From contig JAENYN010000013.1 in assembly GCA_016841765.1 (NCBI GenBank), positions 1 to 64,000 of the forward strand: a DNA stretch of 64,000 nucleotides, given 5' to 3'. Of this stretch, positions 1 through 7,996 are shown piece after piece. The notes beneath the pieces are model-generated. The model searched no databases. It had not been told where the DNA came from and was given only the letters and a program-made list of their open reading frames with translations. This DNA comes from Guptibacillus hwajinpoensis (lineage in GTDB: Bacteria; Bacillota; Bacilli; Bacillales; Bacillaceae_O). Within the stretch, counting starts at the first letter, position 1. Each line of letters begins with the position of its first letter. Made by a program: the position numbers and the translations under genes.

Positions 1-23
1 GAAGAAAATGGGTTTTTATTTTC

Positions 24-54
24 GAGGAGTCGAGTGTCTTCCGCTCCATTCCAC
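24..54 (-). repeat. partial copy of GC-rich palindromic repeat
   Basis: Read on the minus strand, this stretch (GGAGCGGAAGACACTCGACT) matches the left end of the long palindromic element near 36.8 kb (GGAGCGGAAGGGGCTCGACT). Only the left part is present. It lies in a gene-free stretch (1-249) holding otherwise only the ackA terminator. Confidence 0.5.
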
Positions 55-104
55 TTGTTTTTAAAAAGAGTATGGAAAATCAAAAGATTTAGTGAAGAGA
101 GTAA

Positions 105-165
105 ATAAAAACCCGAACGGTCAGGCGTAAGATTTATTGAAATCTCACCTAATCGTTCGGGTTTA
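105..165 (-). terminator. rho-independent terminator after ackA
   Basis: ACCCGAACG and CGTTCGGGT pair as the outer stem, with a second imperfect stem inside. On the minus strand the stem is followed by a T run, about 85 nt past the ackA stop codon. Confidence 0.85.
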
Positions 166-249
166 TCACTAGCTGAAATACTTATGTCCCAGCCTCTGGT
201 TCTTGTAGTATATTATTTTTCCACCATTTAACGGCGGGCCTCTTTCATG

Positions 250-1443
250 TTAGTCAGTCAAACCGTACTTAACCGCATCACGGGCGATTACGACTTCTTC
301 ATTTGTCGGGATGACAATCACCTTTACTGGTGAATGCGGATAGTTGAGGAACGCTTCTTCACCGCGTGTCTGGTTCAATGAAGGATCCCAGTATACACCC
401 ATGAACTCCAGGCCGCGCAGTACACGCTCGCGGACAACGGTTGAATTCTCACCGATTCCGGCCGTGAAAATGATGGCATCTACGCCATGCATTCTTGCAG
501 CATACGAACCGATATACTTATGAATATGCTCGGCAAACAGGCTGAGCGCCAATTCAGCGCGCTTGTTGCCATCCTGAACAGCGGCTTCGATATCACGAAG
601 ATCGCTTGAGAAACCTGTGACACCAAGCAGTCCGCTATTCTTATTCAGTATAGTCAGCACTTCTTCGGCGCTTTTCCCCGTCTTTTCCATAATATATGGA
701 ATGAGGGCAGGGTCGATATCACCTGAACGGGTTCCCATTGTCAAGCCGGAGAGCGGAGTGAAACCCATGGACGTGTCAATGGATTTTCCGCCTTCCACGG
801 CGGCTACACTCGCTCCATTTCCAAGATGGCAGGAAATGAGGCGAAGCTGCTCAAGCGGGCGGCCGAGCAGTTCTGCCGCACGTTCAGTCACATACTTATG
901 GGAAGTTCCGTGGAATCCGTATTTGCGGATGCCGTATTCTTCATAGTATTCGTACGGCAAGCTGTACATATAAGCTTGCTCAGGCATCGTTTGATGGAAT
1001 GCCGTATCAAAAACAGCTACTGCCGGTACATCAGGCAAAATTTCTTTGAATGCTTTGATGCCGACAATATTGGCCGGATTGTGAAGCGGAGCCAGTTCAC
1101 TTTTGGACTCGATTCTATCCAGAATACGGTCTGTAATCAGTACCGAATCATTGAACTCCTCACCGCCGTGAACAACCCGATGGCCGATGCCGTCAATTTC
1201 GTCATAAGATGAAATGATATTGTGGCTGATCAGCTTATCGAGCAGCATTTTAACCGCAACCGAATGGTCAGGGATATCTGTAACTTCTTTGACTTTTTCA
1301 CCTTCGACTGTAATGGTGAAAATACCATCCTCAAGCCCGATCCGTTCCACAAGGCCTTTGGTGATGACTCTCTCTTCAGGCATAACAAACAGTTGGAATT
1401 TCAGTGAAGAACTCCCGGCATTAATCGCTAAAACGTTAGACAT
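250..1443 (-). CDS. ackA: acetate kinase
   Basis: Acetate kinase (397 aa) interconverts acetyl phosphate and ADP with acetate and ATP. It is the last step of the Pta-AckA overflow pathway in the cytoplasm. The family signatures are clear: N-terminal [11 protein letters not shown], the HRVVHGGE segment, the catalytic [10 protein letters not shown] stretch, [10 protein letters not shown], and the C-terminal FTAGIGENS and [10 protein letters not shown] blocks. Length is normal for the family. It follows ytxK on the same strand, as in B. subtilis, but has its own promoter and a 13/14 match to a CcpA cre site upstream, in the position expected for CcpA activation of overflow metabolism. The start ATG has AGGAGAG upstream. 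Identification is secure. Confidence 0.97.
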   Translation of the reverse strand: MSNVLAINAGSSSLKFQLFVMPEERVITKGLVERIGLEDGIFTITVEGEKVKEVTDIPDHSVAVKMLLDKLISHNIISSYDEIDGIGHRVVHGGEEFNDSVLITDRILDRIESKSELAPLHNPANIVGIKAFKEILPDVPAVAVFDTAFHQTMPEQAYMYSLPYEYYEEYGIRKYGFHGTSHKYVTERAAELLGRPLEQLRLISCHLGNGASVAAVEGGKSIDTSMGFTPLSGLTMGTRSGDIDPALIPYIMEKTGKSAEEVLTILNKNSGLLGVTGFSSDLRDIEAAVQDGNKRAELALSLFAEHIHKYIGSYAARMHGVDAIIFTAGIGENSTVVRERVLRGLEFMGVYWDPSLNQTRGEEAFLNYPHSPVKVIVIPTNEEVVIARDAVKYGLTD

Positions 1444-1520
1444 ATATATGACTCTCCTTTTTCAGTCCTTCTGCTCTATTTTTCCTTTTTTAGAAACCGA
1501 TAGATAAAACTGACTATATC

Positions 1521-1549
1521 ATTTAAACACTCGGAAACACGTATTGCAA
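1521..1549 (-). promoter_or_regulatory. sigma-A-like promoter of ackA
   Basis: On the minus strand TTGCAA (-35, 1544-1549) and TTAAAT (-10, 1521-1526) are separated by 17 nt. The match to consensus is moderate (4/6 each), but the position between ytxK and ackA and the cre just upstream support it. Confidence 0.5.
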
Positions 1550-1563
1550 GAAGGAGGAAGCCA

Positions 1564-1577
1564 TGTTACCGTTTTCG
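1564..1577 (-). promoter_or_regulatory. cre (CcpA) site upstream of ackA
   Basis: The minus strand reads CGAAAACGGTAACA, 13 of 14 positions of TGWAANCGNTNWCA. It is centred about 55 nt upstream of the predicted start point, a position typical of CcpA activation rather than repression. ackA of B. subtilis is a known CcpA-activated gene. Confidence 0.7.
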
Positions 1578-1605
1578 TCAAAAACTCTTTATTTTCAGAA
1601 AGGCA

Positions 1606-2607
1606 TTAATTGGCATTTCCGCTAAAATATTCAGCAAACCATCGATTGATCCTGTCAATCATTCCTGCCATTGCGGTTTTATTTGAAAAAGACGGCATTT
1701 CTGCGAGCAGTGCCTGTTTCGGTACATTGGTATTCTTACCTTTTTTCTGCAAAACAAGAATACTTTTTGCCATTTGCTCACTTTTAAACATCGATTTCGG
1801 CAGTTGCAGCAGCCCGAGAATGTGCACATGTTCTTTGAGGAACTTGTTTAACTTATCTGCCTCTTCGCTTTCAAACAAAAAGTTCGGGATCAAGAAAACC
1901 AGATATCCGCCTTCTTTCGTGTAATTGAGACTTTGTTCAATGAAAAGATGGTGGGCAAAGGAATGGCCCTTATCCGCCTGTAATGTGAAAGAGGCTGCTC
2001 TTGCATCATCCGGATAGTAACCGACCGGCAAGTCACTGACAACAGCATCGACCGGATCAAGCAGCAGCGGCTGCAGACTGTCCTGGTTGAATAGTTCAAT
2101 AGGCTGATACTGCCAATTAGCATTCATATAGGCCAGTCTGATGAGCGTTTCGTCAATCTCGCTCCCAAATGCAGAAAACTGCTTATTCTCCGCACTGCCT
2201 GTCACCGCCATCAGCAAATTGCCGATTCCAAGAGCCGGGTCAAAAACTCTGATTTGTTCCCTGTTTTCCGTTAATTTATTCAAGAGATAACCGATGAAAA
2301 CCGCAACTGCATCAGGAGTCACCATATGATTTTGCTGAGTGGCATCTTTCATCCCTTTCAACACTGCCAGCCCGAACGCTTTTCGTTTCTCCTCCTTCCC
2401 GAAGTCCTCCAGGGCAACCTGATCATATATTTTTTGGAGTTTTCGGGAAGAAAGATCATTCAGCTCCTGTAAAACCCTGCCTTCATACAGGTTTTCCGCC
2501 GTTTCAGCGAGAGCATCCAGGTAAACGGTATCCAATTCTTCGGCGAGCAGCTGCGCAGACTCGTCCATTACTTGAAAAAGTTTTTCCATGTTCGTCAATT
2601 CATTCAT
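1606..2607 (-). CDS. ytxK: YtxK-like N6-adenine methyltransferase-fold protein
   Basis: The product is 333 aa when started at the ATG preceded by CGGAGGTACGGAA; the longer ORF start lacks a ribosome site. The C-terminal two thirds carry a SAM-dependent methyltransferase fold of the HsdM/N6-adenine type: motif I DPALGIGNLLMAV, and DLPVGYYP where true adenine methylases have (D/N)PPY. The first ~100 residues are helical and fit a type I methylase N-terminal segment. It lies directly upstream of ackA, as in B. subtilis, where ytxK is in a competence-induced unit. No restriction or specificity subunit is nearby, so a role in restriction-modification is unlikely. Substrate is unknown. Confidence 0.88.
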   Translation of the reverse strand: MNELTNMEKLFQVMDESAQLLAEELDTVYLDALAETAENLYEGRVLQELNDLSSRKLQKIYDQVALEDFGKEEKRKAFGLAVLKGMKDATQQNHMVTPDAVAVFIGYLLNKLTENREQIRVFDPALGIGNLLMAVTGSAENKQFSAFGSEIDETLIRLAYMNANWQYQPIELFNQDSLQPLLLDPVDAVVSDLPVGYYPDDARAASFTLQADKGHSFAHHLFIEQSLNYTKEGGYLVFLIPNFLFESEEADKLNKFLKEHVHILGLLQLPKSMFKSEQMAKSILVLQKKGKNTNVPKQALLAEMPSFSNKTAMAGMIDRINRWFAEYFSGNAN

Positions 2608-2814
2608 TTCCGTACCTCCGTTTTCATCTCTAATAAGCCATTTTATCAAATTAAACACCACTTTTAAAATGCCCGGGCCTGCAAGGGATGTACCGCTGCT
2701 TGATGCCGATTCTTCGAGCAACTTTATTCGCCGACTGGCAATCCTTTCGAAGAGACAGCCGTCTTTATAGCCACTTTGCCAAAACCTCTATTGGGGACAA
2801 CTTCCTACACGAAT

Positions 2815-2851
2815 AAAAAAAGAGAAGCCGCCGTCCGGCAGCTTCTCTTTT
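2815..2851 (-). terminator. terminator after tpx
   Basis: AAAAGAGAAGC pairs with GCTTCTCTTTT around a short GC-rich inner stem. It lies just past the tpx stop and has T runs on both sides. Confidence 0.85.
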
Positions 2852-2859
2852 GATTATTT

Positions 2860-3360
2860 TCAGAGGGCTTTTTTGGCAGCTTCAAGAGCGGCTTCATAGT
2901 CAGGGTGATCTGTTGCTTCACTTACATATTCGGTATGGACAACTTTGTTATTCCCATCAACGACAAAAACTGCCCTTGTCAACAGCCTTAATTCTTCAAT
3001 CGCAACCCCGTAAGCTTTGCCGAAGGATAAATCCCGATGGTCGGAGAGCGTAGTGACCTGTTCAAGTCCGCTTGCCCCGCACCAGCGTTTCTGGGCAAAA
3101 GGAAGATCTGCGCTGAACGTATAAACGGTGACACCATCAAGGGTGGCTGCCTCTTCATTGAATTTCCGGGTCTGCTGATCGCATACCGGCGTATCAAGCG
3201 ACGGCACAACACTGAAGATCCGAACTTTTCCTTTTGTATCCTCAAGGGTGAACGACGATAAATCGTTGGCCAGCACGTTAAAATCCGGTGCTTTATCCCC
3301 TTCCTTTACTTCATTTCCGAGCAACGTGACAGGGTTGCCTTTGAACTTTACGTTTGCCAA
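2860..3360 (-). CDS. tpx: thiol peroxidase (Tpx-type peroxiredoxin)
   Basis: This atypical 2-Cys peroxiredoxin (166 aa) reduces hydroperoxides in the cytoplasm using thioredoxin. The peroxidatic cysteine is in [12 protein letters not shown] and the resolving cysteine in RWCGASG, both typical of Tpx. The start is taken as TTG (LANVKFKG), with GGGAGGG six nt upstream; the ORF-track start 22 codons earlier has no ribosome site and would add a non-family extension. It is probably monocistronic, with a terminator behind it and a gene-free 0.8 kb before it. Confidence 0.95.
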   Translation of the reverse strand: MANVKFKGNPVTLLGNEVKEGDKAPDFNVLANDLSSFTLEDTKGKVRIFSVVPSLDTPVCDQQTRKFNEEAATLDGVTVYTFSADLPFAQKRWCGASGLEQVTTLSDHRDLSFGKAYGVAIEELRLLTRAVFVVDGNNKVVHTEYVSEATDHPDYEAALEAAKKAL

Positions 3361-3564
3361 TGAAATCCCTCCCATTTTTATTGTATGTACAGTGTTAAAT
3401 ATATCGGTGCCGGGCCGGATTTTCAAATAATAAGCCGTGGGAGCCCGGTTTATTTTTTAAAAATCACGGAATGCCCCTGAATAAAATGGAGCGGATATTA
3501 GATTGCCCCCGTAAAATGCTGAATCAGCCCCCAGGTGGAAGAAGGCTTCATCGATTTGATAGAA

Positions 3565-4120
3565 CACAAACCACTTCAATTTTAACTAAAATGCCCAGAG
3601 AACTAGACAAAATTCACTGAATGAAGGCCTTTATCCGGCCACAGAGTTTTTCAACCGAGAAGTTCATTTAAAATGAACGTGCTAATCATCCTGATATAGG
3701 AGGGTATATTTTAAAAAAGCTTTTTTTCTTTTATAAGTTGCTTTTTTTCTTTTTATTTTTGTTTTTTTCTTTTTTAAAGATTTTTTTCTTTTTAAAAAAC
3801 AATTTTTTCTTTTATTCCAATATTTCTAAAGGACCCGTATAAGTGGGAAGCTAACTCCATCCCTGCAAAGAAGAGGGCGCATGCTCAAAACAATTTCACA
3901 TCAAACTAAAGCAAATGCTCAAGAACCAAACAAAATTATCTGGCTTTAGGACCATTTTCCGGCCAGTGTGCTTTTCAACTGGCTACATTCATTTCAGGAA
4001 GCGGACTTCTCCTCCGTATTCAGAAGGATATCTTAAAAAAACAGCATTTTTCTTTTTATTTACGCTTTTTTCTTTCAAAGATGGCTCTTTTATATTCTAA
4101 AATCGGCCTTTTTCTGTTTC
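3565..4120. repeat. duplicated intergenic module with T-rich ~20-nt repeats
   Basis: The tpx-ytfJ gap (3361-4199) holds no convincing gene. Two diverged copies of one module lie at about 3570-3820 and 3895-4120. Both read ACTAAA...ATGC..AGAAC..ACAAAATT, then CCGGCCA, TTTTCAAC, a GATAT/GTATAT block and TTAAAAAAA. Both end in runs of T5-7CT4-6. In copy 1 the C positions are 3728, 3749, 3769, 3788 and 3809, a period of 19-21 nt. In copy 2 the array is shorter and more eroded. The 61-aa ORF over copy 2 (3915-4100) is low complexity and lacks a ribosome site. Confidence 0.7.
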
Positions 4121-4160
4121 CCAGTACGCAACAACATCACTTTTCACATTATCAATCATG

Positions 4161-4190
4161 AAAAAAACCGGCTGCCAAAAGCAGCCGGCT
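4161..4190 (-). terminator. terminator after ytfJ
   Basis: CCGGCTGC and GCAGCCGG form the stem. On the minus strand it is followed by TTTTTTT, ten nt past the ytfJ stop. Confidence 0.88.
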
Positions 4191-4199
4191 GAAACGTTC

Positions 4200-4658
4200 T
4201 TATATTCCAGGATCATGCATTTTCCCTTCGTTTGCATCCCTGCCTGAAGTGCGGCCGGTTGAATTTTTGTTGCCGCCCATCATTTGCTGGAGCTTTTCCG
4301 CTGCCTGCGGTGCAAAGTCAAGAATCTTTTCAAACAAGTGGGTGCTTTCATCAAGATGCACCATTTTTACGCCGTGTGAATTAACGATCAAAAAAGCGAT
4401 AGGTGTAATAGACACACCCGCACCGCTTCCCCCTCCGAATGGATGGGCTTGCTGTTCCCCGCCTGCCGAGCGCGGAGCACTGTCGACCTGGAACTCACTT
4501 CCGCCTGAAGCAAAACCGAAACCGACCTTTGAAACGGTCAAAATGACGCTTCCATCCGGTGTTTCAACAGGATCACCGATAATGGTATTGACATCGATCA
4601 TTTCTTTTAAGTTTTCCATAGCCGTAGTCATTAAGCCCTGGATTGGATGTTCTGCCAT
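4200..4658 (-). CDS. ytfJ: spore protein YtfJ / GerW
   Basis: A 152-aa protein of the GerW/YtfJ sporulation family. The start MAEHPIQGLM has GGGAGG eight nt upstream and is preferred to the seven-codon longer ORF. The family core is visible: MIDVNTIIGDPVETPDGSVI, then VSKVGFGFASGGSEF, a Gly-rich GGGSGAGVSITPIAF segment and a variable charged C-terminus. In B. subtilis the gene is expressed in the forespore and affects germination and spore properties. The start overlaps the end of ytfI by 28 bp, so the two are probably co-transcribed. The biochemical activity of the family is not established. Confidence 0.92.
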   Translation of the reverse strand: MAEHPIQGLMTTAMENLKEMIDVNTIIGDPVETPDGSVILTVSKVGFGFASGGSEFQVDSAPRSAGGEQQAHPFGGGSGAGVSITPIAFLIVNSHGVKMVHLDESTHLFEKILDFAPQAAEKLQQMMGGNKNSTGRTSGRDANEGKMHDPGI

Positions 4659-5302
4659 GGCTGCCGCCTCCCTTTCCAATATTTAAGAATCTTTAACGCC
4701 GCGCCAATAGCATTTCCAATCCGAAAGGAAAAAATACACTCGAACCTCGTATCAAGGGCACGTTCATTGAATAACGGAATTACCTGCAAATCCGGTTTAG
4801 CCTTCAAGTCCATGAAAATGCTGATGAATCCGGCGATATTGCCTTTTACAGACCAGGCCGCACCATAAAGGATGGCTGTTTCGGCTGCATCCCCCGTACC
4901 GATGCGGCTGTGCCATGCTAACCTTGTCACACTTACCTTACTGAGAAAATGTCGGACGATATTTTTGAAGTGTGAAACATGGTTGACGAATTCTTTCGCC
5001 CTGTCAATCTGGTTCTTAATGGTCTGCAAAGAGAATTTCACTTCTTTCTCTTTTGCTGATTGATCGGGTTTTTTCCCGGGTTTTTGTTCCTCTTTTATGA
5101 CAAACTCATCCTCTTCGTTGTTCCATGTCATCAGCGGGATATCCAGGGTATAGGAAAGGAGCCCTTTCCAAATTTGAAAAGTGGCAGTTAAGGCATCATT
5201 GTTCCGGGACCGTTTATAGTTCAGTTTGACGGTCAATTTCGTGAAAATAAGTATAAAAATAATGGCAATCAATATGCCAAGGATAATGCCGAGCCATCTC
5301 AT
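4631..5302 (-). CDS. ytfI: DUF2953 membrane-anchored protein YtfI
   Basis: A 223-aa protein with one N-terminal membrane helix (roughly residues 4-22, LGIILGILIAIIFILIF) followed by a soluble DUF2953-type domain. The start MRWLGI has GGGAGGAATAAAG in front. Its 3' end overlaps the start of ytfJ, an arrangement shared with B. subtilis and suggesting a common role in spore formation. No catalytic motif is visible. The function is unknown; the assignment rests on family resemblance and context. Confidence 0.85.
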   Translation of the reverse strand: MRWLGIILGILIAIIFILIFTKLTVKLNYKRSRNNDALTATFQIWKGLLSYTLDIPLMTWNNEEDEFVIKEEQKPGKKPDQSAKEKEVKFSLQTIKNQIDRAKEFVNHVSHFKNIVRHFLSKVSVTRLAWHSRIGTGDAAETAILYGAAWSVKGNIAGFISIFMDLKAKPDLQVIPLFNERALDTRFECIFSFRIGNAIGAALKILKYWKGRRQPWQNIQSRA

Positions 5303-5384
5303 CTTTATTCCTCCCTGTCCCATTATCGGCAAAAACGGGAAAGAATAAACCCGCTGCACGGGACAGCGGGCCGTTCACTCTCTA

Positions 5385-5864
5385 TCATCTTTTCGTCAAT
5401 ACCACAACCGTGTCGGCAAAATAATCATGAAACCCTTTCTTCTTTTTCGAAAATGCGACTGCCAAAAAACCGATGAATAAAAGTGTCTTGGCTATGAATT
5501 TGCCGATCACTTCACGGATCAGGACATCGTTCCAGGTCAAAACTTCATGCCGTTCCGATAACACCTTTAGTCCGAATACCATTTTTCCAAGTGTCTGGCC
5601 GTACAGTTTCGTCATGACGGTGAAGTACGTATACATCACGATTGCAGTTGCGACAGCAGCAGGGGCAAACATGCTGTCCTGGACCAGAGGCAGTTCACTA
5701 TATCGAAGGACCGGATAAATGATGATCCGATTCAGGCTTCCGATAACAATGAGGTCGAGCAAATACGCCCAAAAACGCATCCAAAACCCTCCATACAGGG
5801 TATCGTCGATTGTTTCAGGCCTGGTGTCTTCTGAACCTGCCATATCATTTATGGTTGTATCCAT
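5385..5864 (-). CDS. yteJ: RDD-family membrane protein, SppA inhibitor (SppI/YteJ)
   Basis: This 159-aa RDD-family protein has a hydrophilic N-terminus, then GGFWMRFWAYLLDLIVIGSLN, which is the Arg/Asp-bearing first helix of the family. Two more hydrophobic segments follow (about residues 75-95 and 130-150). The start is the ATG with GAGGAGGG 8-9 nt upstream; the GTG three codons earlier sits on the ribosome site. It ends 15 nt downstream of sppA on the same strand. In B. subtilis the neighbour product YteJ (SppI) binds the membrane peptidase SppA and inhibits it, and the conserved pairing here suggests the same role. Confidence 0.9.
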   Translation of the reverse strand: MDTTINDMAGSEDTRPETIDDTLYGGFWMRFWAYLLDLIVIGSLNRIIIYPVLRYSELPLVQDSMFAPAAVATAIVMYTYFTVMTKLYGQTLGKMVFGLKVLSERHEVLTWNDVLIREVIGKFIAKTLLFIGFLAVAFSKKKKGFHDYFADTVVVLTKR

Positions 5865-5879
5865 TGTCGGCACCCTCCT

Positions 5880-6890
5880 CTACCTCGCATACAGGTACAT
5901 CATACGCGGACTGTTTGATTCAGAAGCTAGCTTCAGCAGAAGCTGTGTTTCAGCATCTTTCGTGAATAGCTTTCCTGCAGTCATTTCTAGAACCGAACCG
6001 AAACCCGTATTGTTTTTGTATTCAAACACAGTGGCACCGGCCAGTTTGTGATCTTTTTTCATTGCGGCAATTGTGTCATCAAGGTATCCGAATTCATCAA
6101 TAAGGTTGAGTTTTTTAGCCTGTTTGCCGTCATACACACGGCCATCCGCGACTTCATACACCTTTTCCCGGGGAATCTCCCTGCCCTCTGTTATGACATC
6201 GACAAAGCTTTCATAAGAATTGTTGACCATCGACTGCAAAATTTTCCGCTCTTCTTCTGTCATTTCACGGTTTGGTGACATGATGTCCTTATGTGGCCCG
6301 CTTTTGATCGTCTCAAATTCAACCCCCAATTTCTTGGCCAGCTCACCATAATTGAGGCCCTGCATGATGACGCCGAGCGACCCGGTCAGCGTTTCCGGGC
6401 TGGCAAAGATTTTATCGGCGGGTGTAGAAATATAATATCCTCCCGAAGCTGCTATGCTGCCCATTACCACGTAAATCGGCTTATCGTATTTTTCTTTTAT
6501 CCCGGTGAGACGGTCATGAATCTCGGCGCTTTCGGCTACGCCTCCGCCCGGTGAATTAATATGTAAGATGATGCCGCCAACCGCTTTGTCTTCGGCAGCC
6601 TGATCCAGCTTTTCCAAAAACGAACGGTGATGGTATCCGACCGGTTGTAAAAACGAATTGGCATCGCCGGTATCCTGGATGGTGCCGTTCACATGCAATA
6701 CGGCAATCTTTTTGTCCTGGGACCCCTTTTCAAGAACTTTTTCTTCAAATTTTTCCTCTCCGCCAAAAAACAAACTGTCCTGGAAACCAGTTAAATTTGC
6801 GCTGGCAAGGGAAGATATGAATTGTACGCCGATGGAAAACAGGAACAATACAGCTGCAATCCCTAGCGCAAGCCATCTTTTCTTATCCAT
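5880..6890 (-). CDS. sppA: signal peptide peptidase SppA
   Basis: A membrane-anchored serine protease of family S49 (336 aa) that degrades released signal peptides and, in B. subtilis, contributes to lantibiotic tolerance. An N-terminal membrane helix (about residues 6-25) is followed by the protease domain. The nucleophile serine lies in [14 protein letters not shown] and the general-base lysine in [11 protein letters not shown], the two halves of the Ser-Lys dyad. [15 protein letters not shown] forms the oxyanion region. The start is the second ATG (MDKKRW), six nt after AGGAGG. It forms an operon with yteJ. Confidence 0.95.
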   Translation of the reverse strand: MDKKRWLALGIAAVLFLFSIGVQFISSLASANLTGFQDSLFFGGEEKFEEKVLEKGSQDKKIAVLHVNGTIQDTGDANSFLQPVGYHHRSFLEKLDQAAEDKAVGGIILHINSPGGGVAESAEIHDRLTGIKEKYDKPIYVVMGSIAASGGYYISTPADKIFASPETLTGSLGVIMQGLNYGELAKKLGVEFETIKSGPHKDIMSPNREMTEEERKILQSMVNNSYESFVDVITEGREIPREKVYEVADGRVYDGKQAKKLNLIDEFGYLDDTIAAMKKDHKLAGATVFEYKNNTGFGSVLEMTAGKLFTKDAETQLLLKLASESNSPRMMYLYAR

Positions 6891-7136
6891 TTTCATCCTC
6901 CTGGTTGTCTTGAATAGTGTTGAAAATCGTGCCTCGTCCTATGGGATTTCGTGAAGTGGTGCAGATAATTGAATGAGGTGTATCAATATCTTTTTAAAGT
7001 GTATCAAAAAATGAAATGTATTCCCATTCCTGCATTCCCGGCAGGCAATAAAGCAAACGGGAAGGACTTTTTCAGAAAAAAGAGAATGTATAAATTAAGA
7101 GGATAGCCGATTCTATACATAAGGGGGAAATACAGG

Positions 7137-7943
7137 ATGCCAAATCGCAGAAATGTATACTTACACTATCATCCGGATGAACTGACAAAGGATCAAGTCG
7201 AGGAACTCAGCCGAATCGGAGAAAAATTTGAATTTAACATGATCACAGATCACAGGGATGCCAATATCATTGTAAGCATCGGAGGGGACGGCGCCTTTTT
7301 GCAAGCCGTCCGCAAAACGGGCTTTCGCGATGATGTATTATACGCAGGCATTACATCAACCGGAGAACACCGCCTGTATTCCGACTTCAGCCTTCAGGGA
7401 GTGGAAAAGTCCCTGGACACCATCCTGGATTCCGAAATCGAAGTCAGGCGCTATCCAATAATAGATGTCACCATCGATGGGCATACATCTTTCAAATGCA
7501 TGAATGAAGTGAGCATCAGGTCAAGCAATATCAAAACATTTGTCATCGATGTCTTTATTGATGATCTGCACTTTGAAACATTCAGAGGGGACGGGATGAT
7601 TGTTGCCACGCCAACAGGCAGCACGGCCTACAACAAATCCATAAATGGTGCAGTGGTGGATCCGCTCTTGCCCTGCATGCAGGTCAGCGAGCTTGCTTCC
7701 CTGAACAACAACCGTTATCGGACACTCGGCTCATCCTTTATCCTTGGTGGCCAGAGAAGCCTCACCCTAAAGCTGACGGAAAGAAACGGAGGAAATGACT
7801 TTCCTATTATCGGCATGGATAATGAAGCGCTCGGAATCCAGCATGTCGAGAAAATCAAAGTCGAATTGAGCGACCGCATCATCAAGACTGTCAAGCTGAA
7901 AAACAACTCCTTCTGGGAAAAAGTCAAACGGACCTTCCTTTAG
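7137..7943 (+). CDS. nadK2: NAD kinase (second paralogue, YtdI type)
   Basis: NAD kinase (268 aa) phosphorylates NAD to NADP in the cytoplasm. The diagnostic motifs are present: IVSIGGDGAFLQAV (GGDG), the conserved NEVSIRS, and GDGMIVATPTGSTAYN. Bacilli usually have two such kinases. Position next to sppA and the ytcJ/ytcI homologues marks this as the YtdI type. It is transcribed away from sppA and stops at a strong bidirectional terminator. RBS is AAGGGGGAAATACAGG. Confidence 0.93.
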   Translation: MPNRRNVYLHYHPDELTKDQVEELSRIGEKFEFNMITDHRDANIIVSIGGDGAFLQAVRKTGFRDDVLYAGITSTGEHRLYSDFSLQGVEKSLDTILDSEIEVRRYPIIDVTIDGHTSFKCMNEVSIRSSNIKTFVIDVFIDDLHFETFRGDGMIVATPTGSTAYNKSINGAVVDPLLPCMQVSELASLNNNRYRTLGSSFILGGQRSLTLKLTERNGGNDFPIIGMDNEALGIQHVEKIKVELSDRIIKTVKLKNNSFWEKVKRTFL

Positions 7944-7970
7944 GCCGTTTTCATTAAGGCATAATAAGTA

Positions 7971-7992
7971 CCCCCCGGCTTTTGCCGGGGGG
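7971..7992. terminator. bidirectional terminator between nadK2 and ytcJ
   Basis: CCCCCCGGC and GCCGGGGGG form a nine-bp stem between the convergent stop codons of nadK2 and ytcJ. The flanking T run is short, so strength relies on the GC stem. Confidence 0.75.
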
Positions 7993-7996
7993 TTCC

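Noticed and set aside
617-1507. Plus-strand ORFs of 61-128 aa over ackA
   Set aside because: They are shadows of ackA in other frames, without ribosome sites or family resemblance. The same applies to most short ORFs of the track.
1606-2607. Restriction-modification system around YtxK
   Set aside because: No specificity or endonuclease gene nearby; ytxK is a conserved chromosomal gene next to ackA.
3915-4100. 61-aa plus-strand ORF between tpx and ytfJ
   Set aside because: Phe-rich product of the T tracts, without an RBS, in a duplicated noncoding module.
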